From Sipunculus nudus (lineage: Eukaryota > Annelida > Sipuncula > Golfingiida > Sipunculidae): DNA of 64,000 nt. The DNA lies in contig CM049318.1 of assembly GCA_026874595.1 (NCBI GenBank), positions 35,055,956 through 35,119,955 of the forward strand, in the 5' to 3' direction. Both the position numbers and the translations under genes were made by a program. This document shows positions 50,101 through 60,706 of this stretch, in pieces; the first letter of the stretch is position 1; every line of letters starts with the position of its first letter. The notes under the pieces are model-generated. The model was not told where the DNA came from. It searched no databases and saw only the letters and a program-made list of their open reading frames with translations.

Positions 50101-53100
50101 TAAGAAACAATTACACAAACATTACTGCTGAAATTCTGGCATGGGTGCACAAAACACAAAAATGATTGTAGCTGGCACCACCAGTCTTGTATACAACGAA
50201 GCTATCAGAGATATATACATATGCCAAATTTCATATATCAAATGTCAAAGACTCATATATCAAACCCTTGCTGAGAAATAAGCGGGGACACACACTGTGC
50301 AAAAATTATTATAGGTGGCACCATCAGTCTTGTATATGACAAAGCTATTCGATATGTATAAATATGCCCAATTTCAGGCTGATATATCAACTTTCTCTAT
50401 AGAAACAAGCAGGCACATACACTTAACAAAAGTCATTGTAGATGGCGACACCTGTCTTGTGAACGAGAAAGCCATCAAAGACATAGACAGGTCAATATAT
50501 GATGCTAATACAGCAAACTTCCATCGAGTCTGATGCATGGGGCCTGACTAGGCTTAGGTGAGAAAGGCAGTTGCCCCGAGTGAACTGTGACAAATTGCTA
50601 GCACAGAGTGAATTCATGACCTGCACATGGATAGACTGACTAAAATTTTGACCTGTACCTGGCTGCACTGAGTGAACTCTTGATCTGTTGCATTATCTGA
50701 TGCAGTAGGCATTCTGCCAACGCTATAAATAGAATGCAGCTACTCCACTGAGTGAATTCCTGACCTATACCTGGCTGCACTGAGTGAACTCTTGACCTGT
50801 TGCCTAATCTGACACAGTTGGCAGTCAGCCAAAGCTATAAGTCGATCCAGACTGACATTTGGCCTGTTGCCAAATCTGAAATATTTGCCACACAATTGCA
50901 CAAGCTCACAGATTGCCTCCAATGCCAGTTCTTGTCACCCATGAGGTGATCACATGCCTTGTCCTTGGCTGCACTGATTGAGCTGTTGACCTATATCTGG
51001 CTGCACTTAATGATCTCTTGATCTGCTGCAAAATCTGAAACAGTTGGCAGTTTCTCAACCTATTTAAAGATACAGACACAATCATGACCTGTTGGTAAAA
51101 CTGTTTACACATACTGAATGACTTTGGCTAAAATGCTCTTTTTCAAGCTGACATATTCAGAAACTTTTTATCAAAATATTAAGAATAAGAAAAGATGCAG
51201 TCCTTTCATTGTTAAAGGTCGTATAATTCTACCAAAAATCATTCAAGTAAACTTGAAAAAAGGCCACCTAAGAATAACTGTTATTAAATGTTACAGAAGT
51301 TATAATTGAAACAATAATTTTGTAGAAGAACACTATGGCAGTCCTCAGTTTGAAATAGACATAATAATGGCCATAAGACCAACTTAAGCTTTTCACCACT
51401 CAACCAAAAATCAACAAACTCAATCTATTCTTATATGATTGAAAGAACCATGTCCTAGGATAATTCTTTTACTAAATTGAACGATTCAACTAGACAGTTT
51501 CATCATTAACATTTGAAGCTGAAAGAGGCTAAAATTATGAGGTTATTGCCAAAAAAAAAAAAAAGTCAATGAAGGTGGCACCACGAAATCTGCAACTTAA
51601 AAATATGAGTAATGTGACAAAGATTTGCACAATGCTTGGTAATGCTAGCGTCTGTCATTTCTGAGATTACTATGTCAAAATGCTTATTTGGCCAAATGAC
51701 TAAGTTCAAATTCGTGTAACTCTGCTAAAATTAATCAAATGCAAACCATCTGAACAAACTTGAGTGGGCTTGCCTCTGGGATTATTTCTGTAAAATACGG
51801 AACAATTTGGCTGGACCGTTTACAAGAAGAAGACTTTTAAGGTTTTCAGCTTTTTCCCTTTAAAATCTAAGTAAATACAGATAGAAAAAAAAACTGAATC
51901 CCACAAGATTTGATATGTGACAGATTGTTGCATAAATTCTGGGGGTGGTAGCTCCTGCTATTCCTGAGAAATTATGGGTTAATGTACAGATGACAATGAC
52001 CCCCGTACAAAAAAAGGTCAATGCACGTGGCGCCACCAATACCTGTATTTCATATATGACTCATGTGACCAACACTGGCATAAAATTTGGTGATGATAGC
52101 TCCTGCCGTATCTGAGATTGTAATTTTAGTATGCTTTTTTGGACAGATGACTAAGTTCAACTTCCTGTAACTCGGCCAAAATTCACAAAACTTAAACCAT
52201 TTGAACAAACCTGAGAGAGATGGTATAAAAGATTATTTCTGTAAAATATTGAACAATTTTACTTGACCGTCACGGAGGAGAAGATTTTTAAAGGTTTTTG
52301 AGATTTTTATCTATAAAATCTAAGAAAATACAGAGTTTTTCAGATGGCTAATTTTTTGCATTAAATTTCATCATGCTAGCTCTAGTCGTTTTCGAGATAG
52401 TATGGGTCAACGTACAGACGACAGACGCCACCACACCATCGCATTAGCTCACAGGTTCACTAAAAATTACTACAGATGCATATTGAATGCATAATTATCA
52501 TACAGATACATCTCACTGATGGCAAAATCTTGAATTAAGTCGAGTATGGATACCAATTATTTATAATTCATGTACAGCCGTCTTTATATACCCACAGAGC
52601 TGTATGCCTGTGATTGTAAACATCGCCTGGCATGAGGAATATCTAAAATCGTAAATCTACATTTTTAACAGCTTTAAAAAAAAATTCTTGTCAATATTAA
52701 CCATACATAACCAGAAATCTAAATGTCTAGAGGCATGATGTAACGGATGCTAATAAACTGGTGCTAGGCTAGATGTACCTGCTTCACACAGCTAACATAT
52801 ATGGTAAAATGACTCAATTCAACCTTTATAATTCAGCCAAAATTCATTCTTTGGAATCATAAAAGACAATTATTATAAGAATTATTCAGGGGATTATTCT
52901 TGTAAAATATTAAACAAATTGGCCTCAGTGGCGTCAGTCAAAAAAACGATCTGCAGGTTTATAACTCATATGGGAAAATACAACAAAATGGCTAAGTTAA
53001 GCTTCCCATAACTCAGACAAAAATCACTGAACCAAAACCATTTGAACAAACTTGAATTATCAATATCTAAGGATAATTAATGTGTGAGATTTAAGAATTT

Positions 53101-55154
53101 GGCCTAGTGGTTTTTGAGATTATCTTTGTAGCCAATGAGCTAAAATGGCTGTTATGGCCTATGACTAAATTCAGCTTCCTATAACTAAGCCAAAAGTCAC
53201 TGAACTGAGACCAGTTGAACAAACTTCAGTAAGCACTACCCTAGGATTTTTTGTAGCCCTCAGTATGATACAGGCACCGATGACCCCCGCACAAAAAAGG
53301 CTGATGCAGGTGGCGCCACCAATATCTCAATTTCAGATATAACTCATGTGACCAACTTTGGCATAAAATTTGGTGATGATAGCTTTAGCCGTTTCTGAGA
53401 TTGTAATTTTAGTATGCTTTCGTGGACAGATGACTGAGTTTATCTTCCTGTAACTCGGCCAAAAATCACCTAACTAAACCGTTCGAACAAACGTGGGAGA
53501 GATTATTCCAGGAATCATAATTGTGAAATATAAGCAATTTGGCTGAATAATTTTTTAAGATTTTTAAAGCTTTTTTTAACTTTTCCCTATAAAACCTAAG
53601 AAAATGCAATTAGCCAAAAAATAAGCAAAATCCGATAGAGTTTTTAGGTGAATAATTTTTTGCATAAAACTTCGTAATGCTTACTCTTGCCGTTTTCAAG
53701 ATAGTATGGGTTAACGTACAGACGACGGACAATGGACGCCGGACAACGCCACACCATCGCATAGCTCTCAGGTTCGCTAAAAAAATGACCGTCTTAGGGC
53801 CGAAAAAAAACAGGCATTATCCTTTTTATTGCCATTGTCATTTATAATATAGATGACCATACAGCAAACACGACTACTTTACATGTATTCAGGTATCATG
53901 GCAGAATCTTGGGGTCCGGTGTACTGTGCCACAAAGCATGCGGTGGTCGGTTTTGTACGGAGCTGGTCGGTACGTATTCTGAATATATAAATTATCAAAT
54001 GTATTACAGGGAGCACAGTACCGAATAAAGTAAATGATAACTTGAAGTCTTACTTATATGAGTTATATTAGCACAGTATCAGGGCATTCACTGTCTTCAT
54101 AAATTATTGAGCATTTCAAAATTAACATTCATACAATGCTGTAGAAATACTTTCGAGAATATTTTTTGTATACCTATTTAAAGGTTAAATTAATTTTTAT
54201 TCATGTATCTTTTTTGTATGTTCTCGATGCATTAGTAGTAATTATTTTGCAGTGATTTTCGCGTAAATCCCGAATTTATAAATAGACACGAAAATGATAG
54301 CAAAGAATTAATTACCTGTAATGTTTTGGTCCAGTATAATTTACTGTTTCCTCAGTTCAAGCAAATTCCGTAGTATGATATACTGACCCCTTGTCAAGAA
54401 TGTGCTCAGAATGAAATTCTTATATTAAGGTTTTTGCATCACATAAGCAATCGTTTTGAACCGCATTATTTTTTCCTAGAGCCCAGACAACTACAAAATG
54501 ACGGGAGTTCGGGTTAGCTGCATCTGCCCTACTTTTGTTGACACTAAGTTTCTTGAAAGCGCCAGACCTGGCTACATTAGACACCATGAAACTGTAAAAC
54601 AGCTTATTGGGACTCTGGACAAATTGCTGTATGTAATTATATGGTACTGCAAAACTTATCCTTAATCATAATTCCATACATGTTTTTGTAATATCTGTGA
54701 ACAAATTCAAATATGGTTACGTCATGTGGCGTATTTGGTACATAAAGAGAGGATCATCAAATAACAAAATTGGTAAAAGTCATTTCAGAAAGAGGATTTT
54801 TCAATGCAAAATATGGAATAATCGCGAAATCATATTTTGCCGTGGTCAATTATCATATATTATCTTTACAATCCCGAGACAAGATTTGGAATTATCTCAT
54901 GTATTGCGGTGGAAACTTACATGTTTGTAAGTCATAAATCATAAATAACGATTCCGAAACACATTTGGGAAAAGAAACGGGAGATAAGTAATAAACGCAA
55001 TTAACTAATAATCTCCCCCTTTTACAGGCCTTCAGACGTGGGTAAAGCACTTATTAAACTACTCATTGACGACATCGGTGGAGGCGCGGTTCTCCGAGTG
55101 TCAAGAGCGTTCGGTTTGGATTATGTGGAGTTCCCAGAACATCCAATCCAGTGA
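33741..55154 (+). CDS. Short-chain dehydrogenase/reductase, 15-hydroxyprostaglandin dehydrogenase-like (7 exons)
   Basis: Seven coding exons, 33741-33845, 35083-35206, 47143-47249, 49185-49281, 53893-53969, 54480-54628 and 55028-55154, join in phase with GT-AG introns to give 261 codons and a TGA stop; human HPGD has 266 residues. Visible SDR motifs are a glycine-rich nucleotide loop (IGAARGIG, residues 15-22, with Ile where Thr is usual), a CDV acidic motif near residue 70, NNAG near 96, a VNV asparagine near 115, the catalytic Ser in TASKSG, and YCATK 13 residues after it. The family oxidises hydroxylated lipids or related alcohols with NAD(P); the Asp in FCDI after the second strand favours NAD(H). 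Cytosolic, with no signal peptide. Specific substrate is inferred, not shown. An acceptor-like tract just before the ATG suggests an upstream untranslated exon. Confidence 0.9.
33846..35082 (+). other. SDR intron 1
   Basis: GTGAAC...CCAG intron of 1237 bp. I see no recognisable element or second gene in it; ORFs here are short and AT-driven. Confidence 0.7.
35083..35206 (+). CDS. SDR exon 2 (second strand, acidic dinucleotide-selectivity residue)
   Basis: Starts after ACCAG at 35082 and ends GAAG|GTAACA in phase 1. It encodes VVFCDILEEEG at its start, where the Asp after the second beta strand typically contacts the adenine ribose of NAD, and later FRKCDV, matching the usual CDV motif of the family. 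Intron 1 before it is about 1.24 kb. Confidence 0.9.
35530..36200 (+). repeat. Dispersed repeat copy A, carrying a ~235-bp insertion
   Basis: Shares AACATGCACTCGCACAATTT, TGCTGAGTAAAGTGGGTAGC and CATCCACCTTGAAG with 42174-42610. Between ACTAC (about 35743) and GATGG (about 35978) it has a block that the other copy lacks. Confidence 0.85.
35744..35978. mobile_element. Inserted unit (TTCGACCACTAG...GACCAACT)
   Basis: Absent from the otherwise collinear copy at 42390. Nearly the same block stands alone at 37349-37580, including CGAGATTCACTCGCACACTG and GGCCCAGCTCGGCCGACACA. No terminal inverted repeat of note. Confidence 0.75.
36705..36784. repeat. Perfect tandem duplication of ~40 bp
   Basis: ATGTTCATCAGTATATGTTA through TTCTGAATATTAAGA occurs twice, back to back, without a mismatch. 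Confidence 0.93.
37230..37580. mobile_element. Tandem partial plus full copies of the 235-bp unit
   Basis: A diverged half-unit (GGCCTCACAACTGTATCGGT, CGCCCTCTCACTGGG) runs to about 37347, then a nearly intact unit 37349-37580. Head-to-tail arrangement. Confidence 0.7.
38734..39384. mobile_element. 651-bp MITE with GGCCCAGTTTCA ends and CGG duplication
   Basis: GGCCCAGTTTCACTAA at the left and its near complement (TTTAATGAAACTGGGCC) at the right; both flanked by CGG (38731-38733, 39385-39387). Subterminal repeats around ACTTAAGTCA recur. No transposase ORF. Terminal motif GGCCCAGTTTCAT is common among marine-invertebrate MITEs, by recollection. Confidence 0.72.
41056..41101. repeat. (TA)n microsatellite
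   Basis: About 22 TA units in SDR intron 2. Confidence 0.97.
42170..42630 (+). repeat. Dispersed repeat copy B (empty site)
   Basis: Collinear with 35530-36200 but reads straight across the point where copy A carries 235 extra bases (GTAGCAACTACGGATGCGGA). Followed by a short TC microsatellite at 42655. Confidence 0.85.
43667..43904 (+). CDS. Candidate exon inside SDR intron 2, protein not recognised
   Basis: A pyrimidine-rich tract and CACCCAG acceptor (ending 43666) precede a 238-nt open frame that ends AATAC|GTGAGT, a strong donor. The frame encodes SQRRPNIFCSKDRKKPYYET, then MIDNSDDLITDG and a Ser/Thr-rich end, a charged composition unlike AT-noise ORFs. Phase does not fit SDR exon 2 to 3 splicing, so it would belong to another transcript or an old element. 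Confidence 0.35.
45041..45133 (+). CDS. Weak candidate exon, 31 codons
   Basis: Acceptor TTCTTTCGTCATAG followed by exactly 31 open codons (EIPEIRDLLAVPLKVARLIE...) to AGA|GTAAAA, phase 0-0. The donor is mediocre and an AGGTCAAGGTCA-type repeat begins right behind it. Too short to be sure. Confidence 0.22.
45134..45645. repeat. Two diverged AGGTCAAGGTCA-containing units
   Basis: AGGTCAGAGGCCGAGGTCAA near 45140 and AAGTCAAAGGTAAAGGTCAC near 45540 begin similar stretches about 400 bp apart. Related words occur at 57140-57200 and 57465-57490. Confidence 0.45.
47143..47249 (+). CDS. SDR exon 3 (NNAG motif)
   Basis: Preceded by a good acceptor (TTACCTGTTTCAG) and ended by GTG|GTAAGC. It completes a split Gly codon from exon 2, then encodes 35 residues including FGPPSVVVNNAG and the VDVNV stretch whose Asn is a conserved structural and catalytic residue of classical SDRs. 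It follows the gene's longest intron, about 11.9 kb, which is full of repeats. Confidence 0.92.
47250..49184 (+). other. SDR intron 3
   Basis: GTAAGC...TTTTAG intron of 1935 bp, AT-rich. No repeat family, RNA gene or convincing exon seen. Confidence 0.7.
49185..49281 (+). CDS. SDR exon 4 (catalytic serine)
   Basis: Acceptor CTCGTTTTAG ends at 49184; the donor is TCAG|GTACCA, phase 1. The exon encodes MQHLSKENGGAGGDLVHTAS, aligning with the HPGD segment YMSKQNGGEGG. Its TASKS carries the serine exactly 13 residues before the active-site tyrosine of exon 5, the expected spacing. In HPGD this region reads MSS; here it is TAS, keeping the catalytic Ser itself. Confidence 0.9.
50150..50480. repeat. 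~145-bp tandem units with GGTGGCACCA core
   Basis: Three diverged units (50172, 50312, 50441) share CTTGTATA.AC.AAGC, CATATATCAA and GGGACACACACTGTG. The 72-codon ORF at 50315-50533 is a product of the repeat. Confidence 0.65.
50570..51110. repeat. Degenerate repeat of CTGACC/GACCTGTTGC phrases
   Basis: Phrases such as CTGGCTGCACTGAGTGAACT, TCTTGA(C/T)CTGTTGC and CACTGAGTGAATTCCTGACC recur at least four times in 540 bp. The minus-strand ORFs here are repeat artefacts. Confidence 0.7.
51550..53790. repeat. Tandem array of ~450-bp units with GTGGCGCCACC core and tail
   Basis: Cores at 51573, 52025 and 53308, with the last two followed by the same text (CATATATGACTCATGTGACC, GGCATAAAATTTGGTGATGA, GAGAAGATTTTTAAAGG-like words). 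Units end with CAGACGACAGACGCC or GACGGACAATGGACGCC, then CACACCATCGCATTAGCTCA and a GGTTC(A/G)CTAAAAA end (52400-52465; 53715-53785). A partial unit without the core spans 52800-53300. Confidence 0.85.
53893..53969 (+). CDS. SDR exon 5 (YxxxK active site)
   Basis: Short 77-nt exon between ATTCAG and TCG|GTACGT. It completes a split Gly codon and encodes IMAESWGPVYCATKHAVVGF, with the YCATK active-site tetrad residues Tyr and Lys, then VRSWS. The PVYCA(T/S)KH string is nearly the HPGD signature. It lies immediately after the repeat tract that fills most of intron 4. Confidence 0.92.
54480..54628 (+). CDS. SDR exon 6 (substrate-binding lid region)
   Basis: Begins after TTTTTTCCTAG and ends CT|GTATGT, phase 2. 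It encodes MTGVRVSCICPTFVDTKFLE and the following variable lid segment. The CP.FV.T motif corresponds to the PG..T segment after the last core strands in SDRs, with Thr in place of the usual Gly. This exon is also present as an inverted copy of exactly equal length at 60707-60855. Confidence 0.92.
55028..55154 (+). CDS. SDR exon 7 (C terminus and stop)
   Basis: Acceptor CCCCCTTTTACAG ends at 55027. The exon completes a split Leu codon, encodes PSDVGKALIKLLIDDIGGGA and then VLRVSRAFGLDYVEFPEHPIQ, and ends in TGA at 55152-55154. The layout matches the C terminus of HPGD (PxxVAxxLI.LI.D...G). The exon and its 3' UTR recur in inverted orientation at 60180-60306 and beyond. Confidence 0.92.
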
Positions 55155-55380
55155 AGAAGGAGGAGTTCAATGCGCGCTTTCGCCAATGCAGTTTCGCGTT
55201 TAGATGGAGGAGAAAGGCGACTGGCTGGCGCAGCAAGAAGCCCGTTTTTATGCAGGCAAGCGTGATTCAGCCGGACACTCATTAGCAAACTGACTAGCCC
55301 ACTTTATTAGCTTATACGCGCTATGAACACTATTTAATTAATATAATTATTGAATAAACACGAGATTACAATTAGTGCGA
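55155..55380 (+). terminator. SDR 3' UTR with AATAAA poly(A) signal
   Basis: AATAAA at 55353-55358 lies about 200 bases past the stop and is the first good signal. The inverted copy keeps the equivalent signal (TTTATT on + at 59967-59972), and similarity between the arms continues only slightly past it. Cleavage near 55375 is inferred. Confidence 0.6.
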
Positions 55381-55399
55381 TACACAATGTACGACAAAA

Positions 55400-58000
55400 A
55401 AAAAGAGAACTCGCCAAATTTGAGAGTTTTTCATTTTATGAAAATTCCTGCGTAACTTTCCTTGTATCCTGCGAGGCAGTTGATCCAAGATCAAGTTCTA
55501 ATGCAAACCATGCAGAATACCGCAATTTATCATATCCCTGAGTAATTCTCTAACATTTAAAATACAGCATATTAACATAAAAAATAACGAATATCAGAAT
55601 GATCGACAATTTGAAAACATTATGCTTAGTGCACATGCGGTCGTAATGAATGAATGGGCTGGCCAGGTTGAACGCTATGGGGTAGCCGTGACAACCCGAC
55701 TCAGCAGGCAATCGGATAATTTGGCTGGAAGGCCTACTCGAGTCGTGATGCAAGTAACATCGAGGACTGTATCGCAGTTGTCTTGCATCAGGTTGCATTC
55801 ATATTGTAGTAAACGGCCCATAATCTCAGTATTATGCTGAGAATGATGAATTTACACAATAGTATACATTTGAGTCACAACCCAAACTGAAACACCGTCT
55901 CCATGGACACGGGTCATTCCCTGTATGACCCGCAAGCTGCCCGCGTCCTGTAATCTGTCCCAGTGCGAGCCATGCTGGTGTTCATGTGGTCATAAATTCA
56001 ACAAACATGCCGAGGGTTAGCAATGTGCTGGGTTAAAACGGAACATAAGAAAGTACACAACAAAAGTTAACGGTTGGTCTGGTTTATGTTGAGAAACAGT
56101 GTACTTGTAAGACATGAAGCGTTTGTCAGAAATGACGAAAACATTTGCATCGTCATAAGGCCTTATAACGCGTTCCTCAGACCTAGATGTAAAGACACTT
56201 TGGCGCCAGTAATCTGGTCGTAATGCCAGAGGCTTGATTTGACGCTAGCTAGAGGGGCACTAGTTGCTTTCTTGCAGATATTTAGACATGCAGCTTTTTG
56301 CTGCTCTCCAAAAGTATAAGTATAAGCGATATCCCGTATACAAATAAGGCCAATGTCGCTAAAATTTGGACAAAATAATTAAACTGTAGAATGTTTTAAC
56401 TTTGATAAGAATAATTCAAACCGGAAAAGATGGAACGTTTATATTGATATTAATAATAACAACAATAATGATAATGATAAATAGAGTTCTTTGTAACGGT
56501 CATACGAATGTCTGGGATCTCTACCTACGCTCTTATATTTTGTATAGTCAAGGCTGTATATCTGTTGCTGTCCATTCTTTGGGTTGGTTAGAATATAGAC
56601 TCAGATAGTCGGAAAATACGTTTATTGCGCAGGTCAAAAACTGTGTCGTGGTGATAGTCAATGTCACGGTTTTCGGAGTTGATCGAGATAATGGGAGAAA
56701 TATTAAATATATTTCAACAAAATATATATTTCAGCTGATTTGACTTTGGACATAAAGATCAATGTCACCAATGTTCAAACCTTTTCGAGAATCAGGTAGC
56801 AACAACTTTTGAAAAAAAAAATACAAAGCACAATGAGCAAGACTTCCGACAATTAAAGCTTAAAGACCCAAGTCGACGCCACAAATTTTCAAGCTCATTC
56901 AAGAACTTGGATATCAAATTTTAAGAATCAAAAGCAATTTCATGGGAATATCGTGAAAAAATCAGCGTAATCATGACAAGAAAGGATGATACACATAAAT
57001 ACCTTTGTAAATCTTCATGTAAAAGAGTACTTATTTGACCTATAACAGTTAATAACTGCTGGCTAGACAATAATAGCGGCCACAGAACAAAATATTACCA
57101 CCGTCGTCAAGGGATTCAGAATGGTATGTTCGCCCAAGTAGCATTTGACATTGAAGGTCAAAATCAAGGTCAATAGGTCAAATGTGGCAAACTTTATTTT
57201 GATCTATTCAATTAGGACAGAGTTTAGTTTAAAAAAATGAAATTTGTATGAGATATACGGATTGTAATTCTTTAAATAAATAGTAAATATGAATGATAAT
57301 GTAAAGACAAACGCCATTACTCCTTTATTATTCGTTTTTGTCATACGTGAGGATGCATTGTTTCTCCAATAGATTTTCGTTCCAATCTTACCCGATTATG
57401 CACAATAATGATATAGATGATTCCGAAGAGTTTTACTTTGTAGTACTGAATTTTCACTCTATTTAAAGGTTAATTTCAAGGTCAGTGGTCAAGAGAAATT
57501 ATCACAATTTTGCCAGACTTCATTAAAAAAATTAACTATATACCAAATGCCCTACCTTTTTGACTTTGCACTAAAATTAATTGTGTATTGTGATCATCGA
57601 TTTCATATATTAGAGTCAATCGGTCTCAAATTATAGCATTTTCAAGATTAAATCTAAACACAATAAACTTTCATTTCAGTATGACTATTTTTTTATAAAT
57701 GAACTTTTAGCTTACTACAGAATTAAAGAGATTCATCATTTAAATAACACATAATAATTTGAGGGCTTTTCAATGAAAACTGTCTTGAACCCCATAACGG
57801 CTTTACTTGGGCAATTTTAATTCGAAGACTTCGAAGAAACTTCCATGAATTACACGTGAAAATCCCGGTGTCAACCTAGCTCGTTGTACCACTCCTGCGG
57901 GTTCAGGGTGTGTCTCAAACAGGAACCCCGAAGGCGAACTTGTTGAGAATGAAACGTGATTGTTGGCTACAGTCTCCCCATAAACAGCGATCTCCTTGTT
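55400..58000. other. Intergenic stretch right of the SDR gene
   Basis: A GC-richer patch at 55640-55800 opens in both strands but lacks splice or domain support. The 57.1-57.5 kb part has AAGGTCAA words of a repeat type. No supported gene. Confidence 0.45.
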
Positions 58001-59930
58001 TTGGGTTCGTACATCCTTACAAAGTCATGATCGTTTATATTTAAAAAATAAGTACTTCAAAGAGTCATGATTTGGGCACTTCTCCCCTTAGTGTGTCGTC
58101 TAACGTAGGTTGACATCCGCTCTTTCAATTGCCGTCATACCAATCTTAAGAAAACTTTCTTATAAATATGCCTTGGCAGTCTTCGTTCAGCTAAGCACGA
58201 CTTCCAGATATAGAAGTTCAAGACGAGATTTTTGCAATAACATTAGTAGATATTTTCAATGTCGTTTGACAAGATGCCTCGCTTCAAGTCATTTTTTGCG
58301 TCTTCATAAAGGCAGAGGTCTCGCATTCCTGAATTTTCAAAATTAAGAATAGCTCATGAGAAGATGTAAATATGTCAAATGAGCAATCGCAGTAAAACAG
58401 AAATGTAAATGATTAATTCCATTAAAAATGTCCTCCCTTTCTTTTCTTACTTTCTCGTTACTGATAAATACTGTTCCCCACATATCTGACAAATAAGTAT
58501 TTTTATGGGATTTTCTATATATATCCATTTACTGGCAAATTTATAAATGAGTGCTGACCTCAATAGACGATCTGCTTTTTTATATTCAAACGTGATCTAC
58601 TGAAACACGATACCTCTTCCCTTTGCATTTATTAAGTGGTTACATCTATCACTGTAGTTATTTAATAGTTGCATACCATCCGGCCGGAACATATTCCATC
58701 ATATTCATCATGCATCTGGTTGGCAGCTGTACCATTCTGTATTATTGACACAATGACAAATGAACTTTTTAGATAAATAATGACAGCGTATAAATATATA
58801 AGTAAATGAAATACCATAAACTTTAATTTTCCAGGAAACATGACTCAATAAAACTGACAAACGTAATATGATAAATACCTTCAAGTTTCAGTTGTAATTA
58901 ACTATTTTTTTAGGACACAGGGCTAAAAAAGTAAATTTTCAGCTTATTAATGCAAACCTCCTAATATGTGTTGTTATTATTTAGCTTATTTTTTACTTGT
59001 GTACATAAGAAAGCAAACGGTTGTAGATCGAAATGTTGGAAAATATTACCAATTATACCCAACTGAGTCACTTGGTTGTCCCTTAGTTGCTTTTTTATGC
59101 AAAATGATTGGCAATCCGGTGTAAAATTCAAAAGTAAAAGAAGCGGTTGATGTTAGAGATTGAGTAAATACATATTTTACACGGCACTACCGCCATCTGT
59201 AGGACACCATTTTCACATTCTTTTATATCTTGATTAACATATATAACTTATAAGTCATCATATACTGGCAAATTTACACTTGCGACGCAATATTCGTTCA
59301 GCTTCGTAGAGTAACTTCAATTTGTTTGTTTTTCATATTTTGATATCTTATTCATAGCTTTGCATGAAGAATTAATTCATTTATGTGAACCATATTATAA
59401 CTGCTCCTATCTGTGTATTAAACTTGCTTGATTCGCTTTTGTTTGACTCACTTGGATAGGAGACGTCCAATGATGTTAAAATTTAGATCAGGGGTATATC
59501 AAAGACGGGCTTAGTAGAACTTCGTTCTTGACGTGATGTGTCTGCTTTACAAACAGATATACACTCGGGACTATACAAAATACGTGGGGTTAGAGATCCC
59601 ACATGACCGTATTATAATGTCCTTTCTTTCCCAATTAAATTTATTCTTATTTATTCCAGCCTGGCCAGACCATTTATTCATCACGGCTGCATGTGTACTA
59701 AGCATAATGTCTTTGAATGGCCAATCACCCTGATATTTATTATTGTTTATTTTTTTTGCTGTATTAAATATGTTAGTGGATTACTAAGAGACATGGGAAT
59801 TGCCACATTCTGCATAGTTTGCATTAGACCTTGAGTTTGGATCAAATGCCTCGCTTGGATACAAGGAACTGCTGCGTAGACACTTTCATAAATAAAAGAC
59901 CGTCACATTTTGCAAGTTCCATTTAATTTG
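58001..59930. other. Spacer between inverted arms
   Basis: AT-rich sequence with no recognisable gene or repeat family; ORFs of 60-78 codons only. Confidence 0.45.
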
Positions 59931-60179
59931 TTGTACATTTTGCATCGCAATAATTGTAATATCGTATTTATTCAATAATTAAATAATGAAATAGAGTTCA
60001 TAGAGCGTATAAGCTAATATAGTTAGATTGGGCACGTCATTTTGGCCTTGCTAATGAGTGTCCGGCTGAATCAAGCATGCATCCACAAACAGACATTCGG
60101 CAGCGCAAACCAGTCGCTTTTCTCCTGAATCTACACAAGAAACTGCATTGGCGAAAGCGCGCATTGAACTCCTCCTTTT

Positions 60180-60306
60180 TCACTGGATTGGATGTTCTGG
60201 GAACTCCACATAATCCAAACCGAACGCTCTTGACACTCGGAGAACCGCGCCTCCACCGATGTCGTCAATGAGTAGTTTAAGAAGTGCTTTACCCACGTCT
60301 GAAGGC
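60180..60306 (-). pseudogene. Inverted copy of SDR exon 7
   Basis: Minus-strand copy with acceptor TTTTACAG retained and the same 127-nt length. The frame is open to TGA and encodes PSDVGKALLKLLIDDIGGGA followed by the identical C terminus ending EFPEHPIQ. Only one residue differs from exon 7 (Ile to Leu). The 3' flank also matches the true 3' UTR. It could be the last exon of a convergent paralogue whose 5' exons lie off the right edge, or a terminal fragment. Confidence 0.85.
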
Positions 60307-60706
60307 CTGTAAAAGGGGAAGATTATTTGTTGTCTGCATTTATTAATTATGTAACGTCTCTTATCCCAATTTTTTTTTCGGAATTGAAATTTATGATTTA
60401 TGGCTTGCAAACACGTAACGTTCCAATGCAAAATATGGAATAATGGCGAAATCTTGTTTCAGAATCGTAAAGATAATATAATGGTAATATAGTGGTAATT
60501 TACCACTGCAAAATACGGTTTCGCGATTATGCCACATTATGCATTGAAAAATACATTTTTAAAATTAAATTTTACTATTTTTTCCTATTTGATGATCCTC
60601 TCTTTTTATTTGCCACGTACGCCACACAACATTGTTCACACATATAACAAATACATGTACGGAATTCTGATTAGGGATATGTTAACAATACCATATGATT
60701 ACATAC

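Larger units (their letters stand above)
49282..53892 (+). other. SDR intron 4, largely tandem-repeat DNA
   Basis: The first 0.6 kb is plain AT-rich sequence. From about 50.15 to 53.79 kb it holds units with the GGTGGC(G/A)CCACC core, ending in a GACGGAC-rich tail just 100 bp before exon 5. Confidence 0.7.

Noticed and set aside
55622-55840. 72-codon ORF in a GC-richer patch
   Set aside because: Open on both strands, no splice sites and no family resemblance; lies just past the SDR poly(A) signal.
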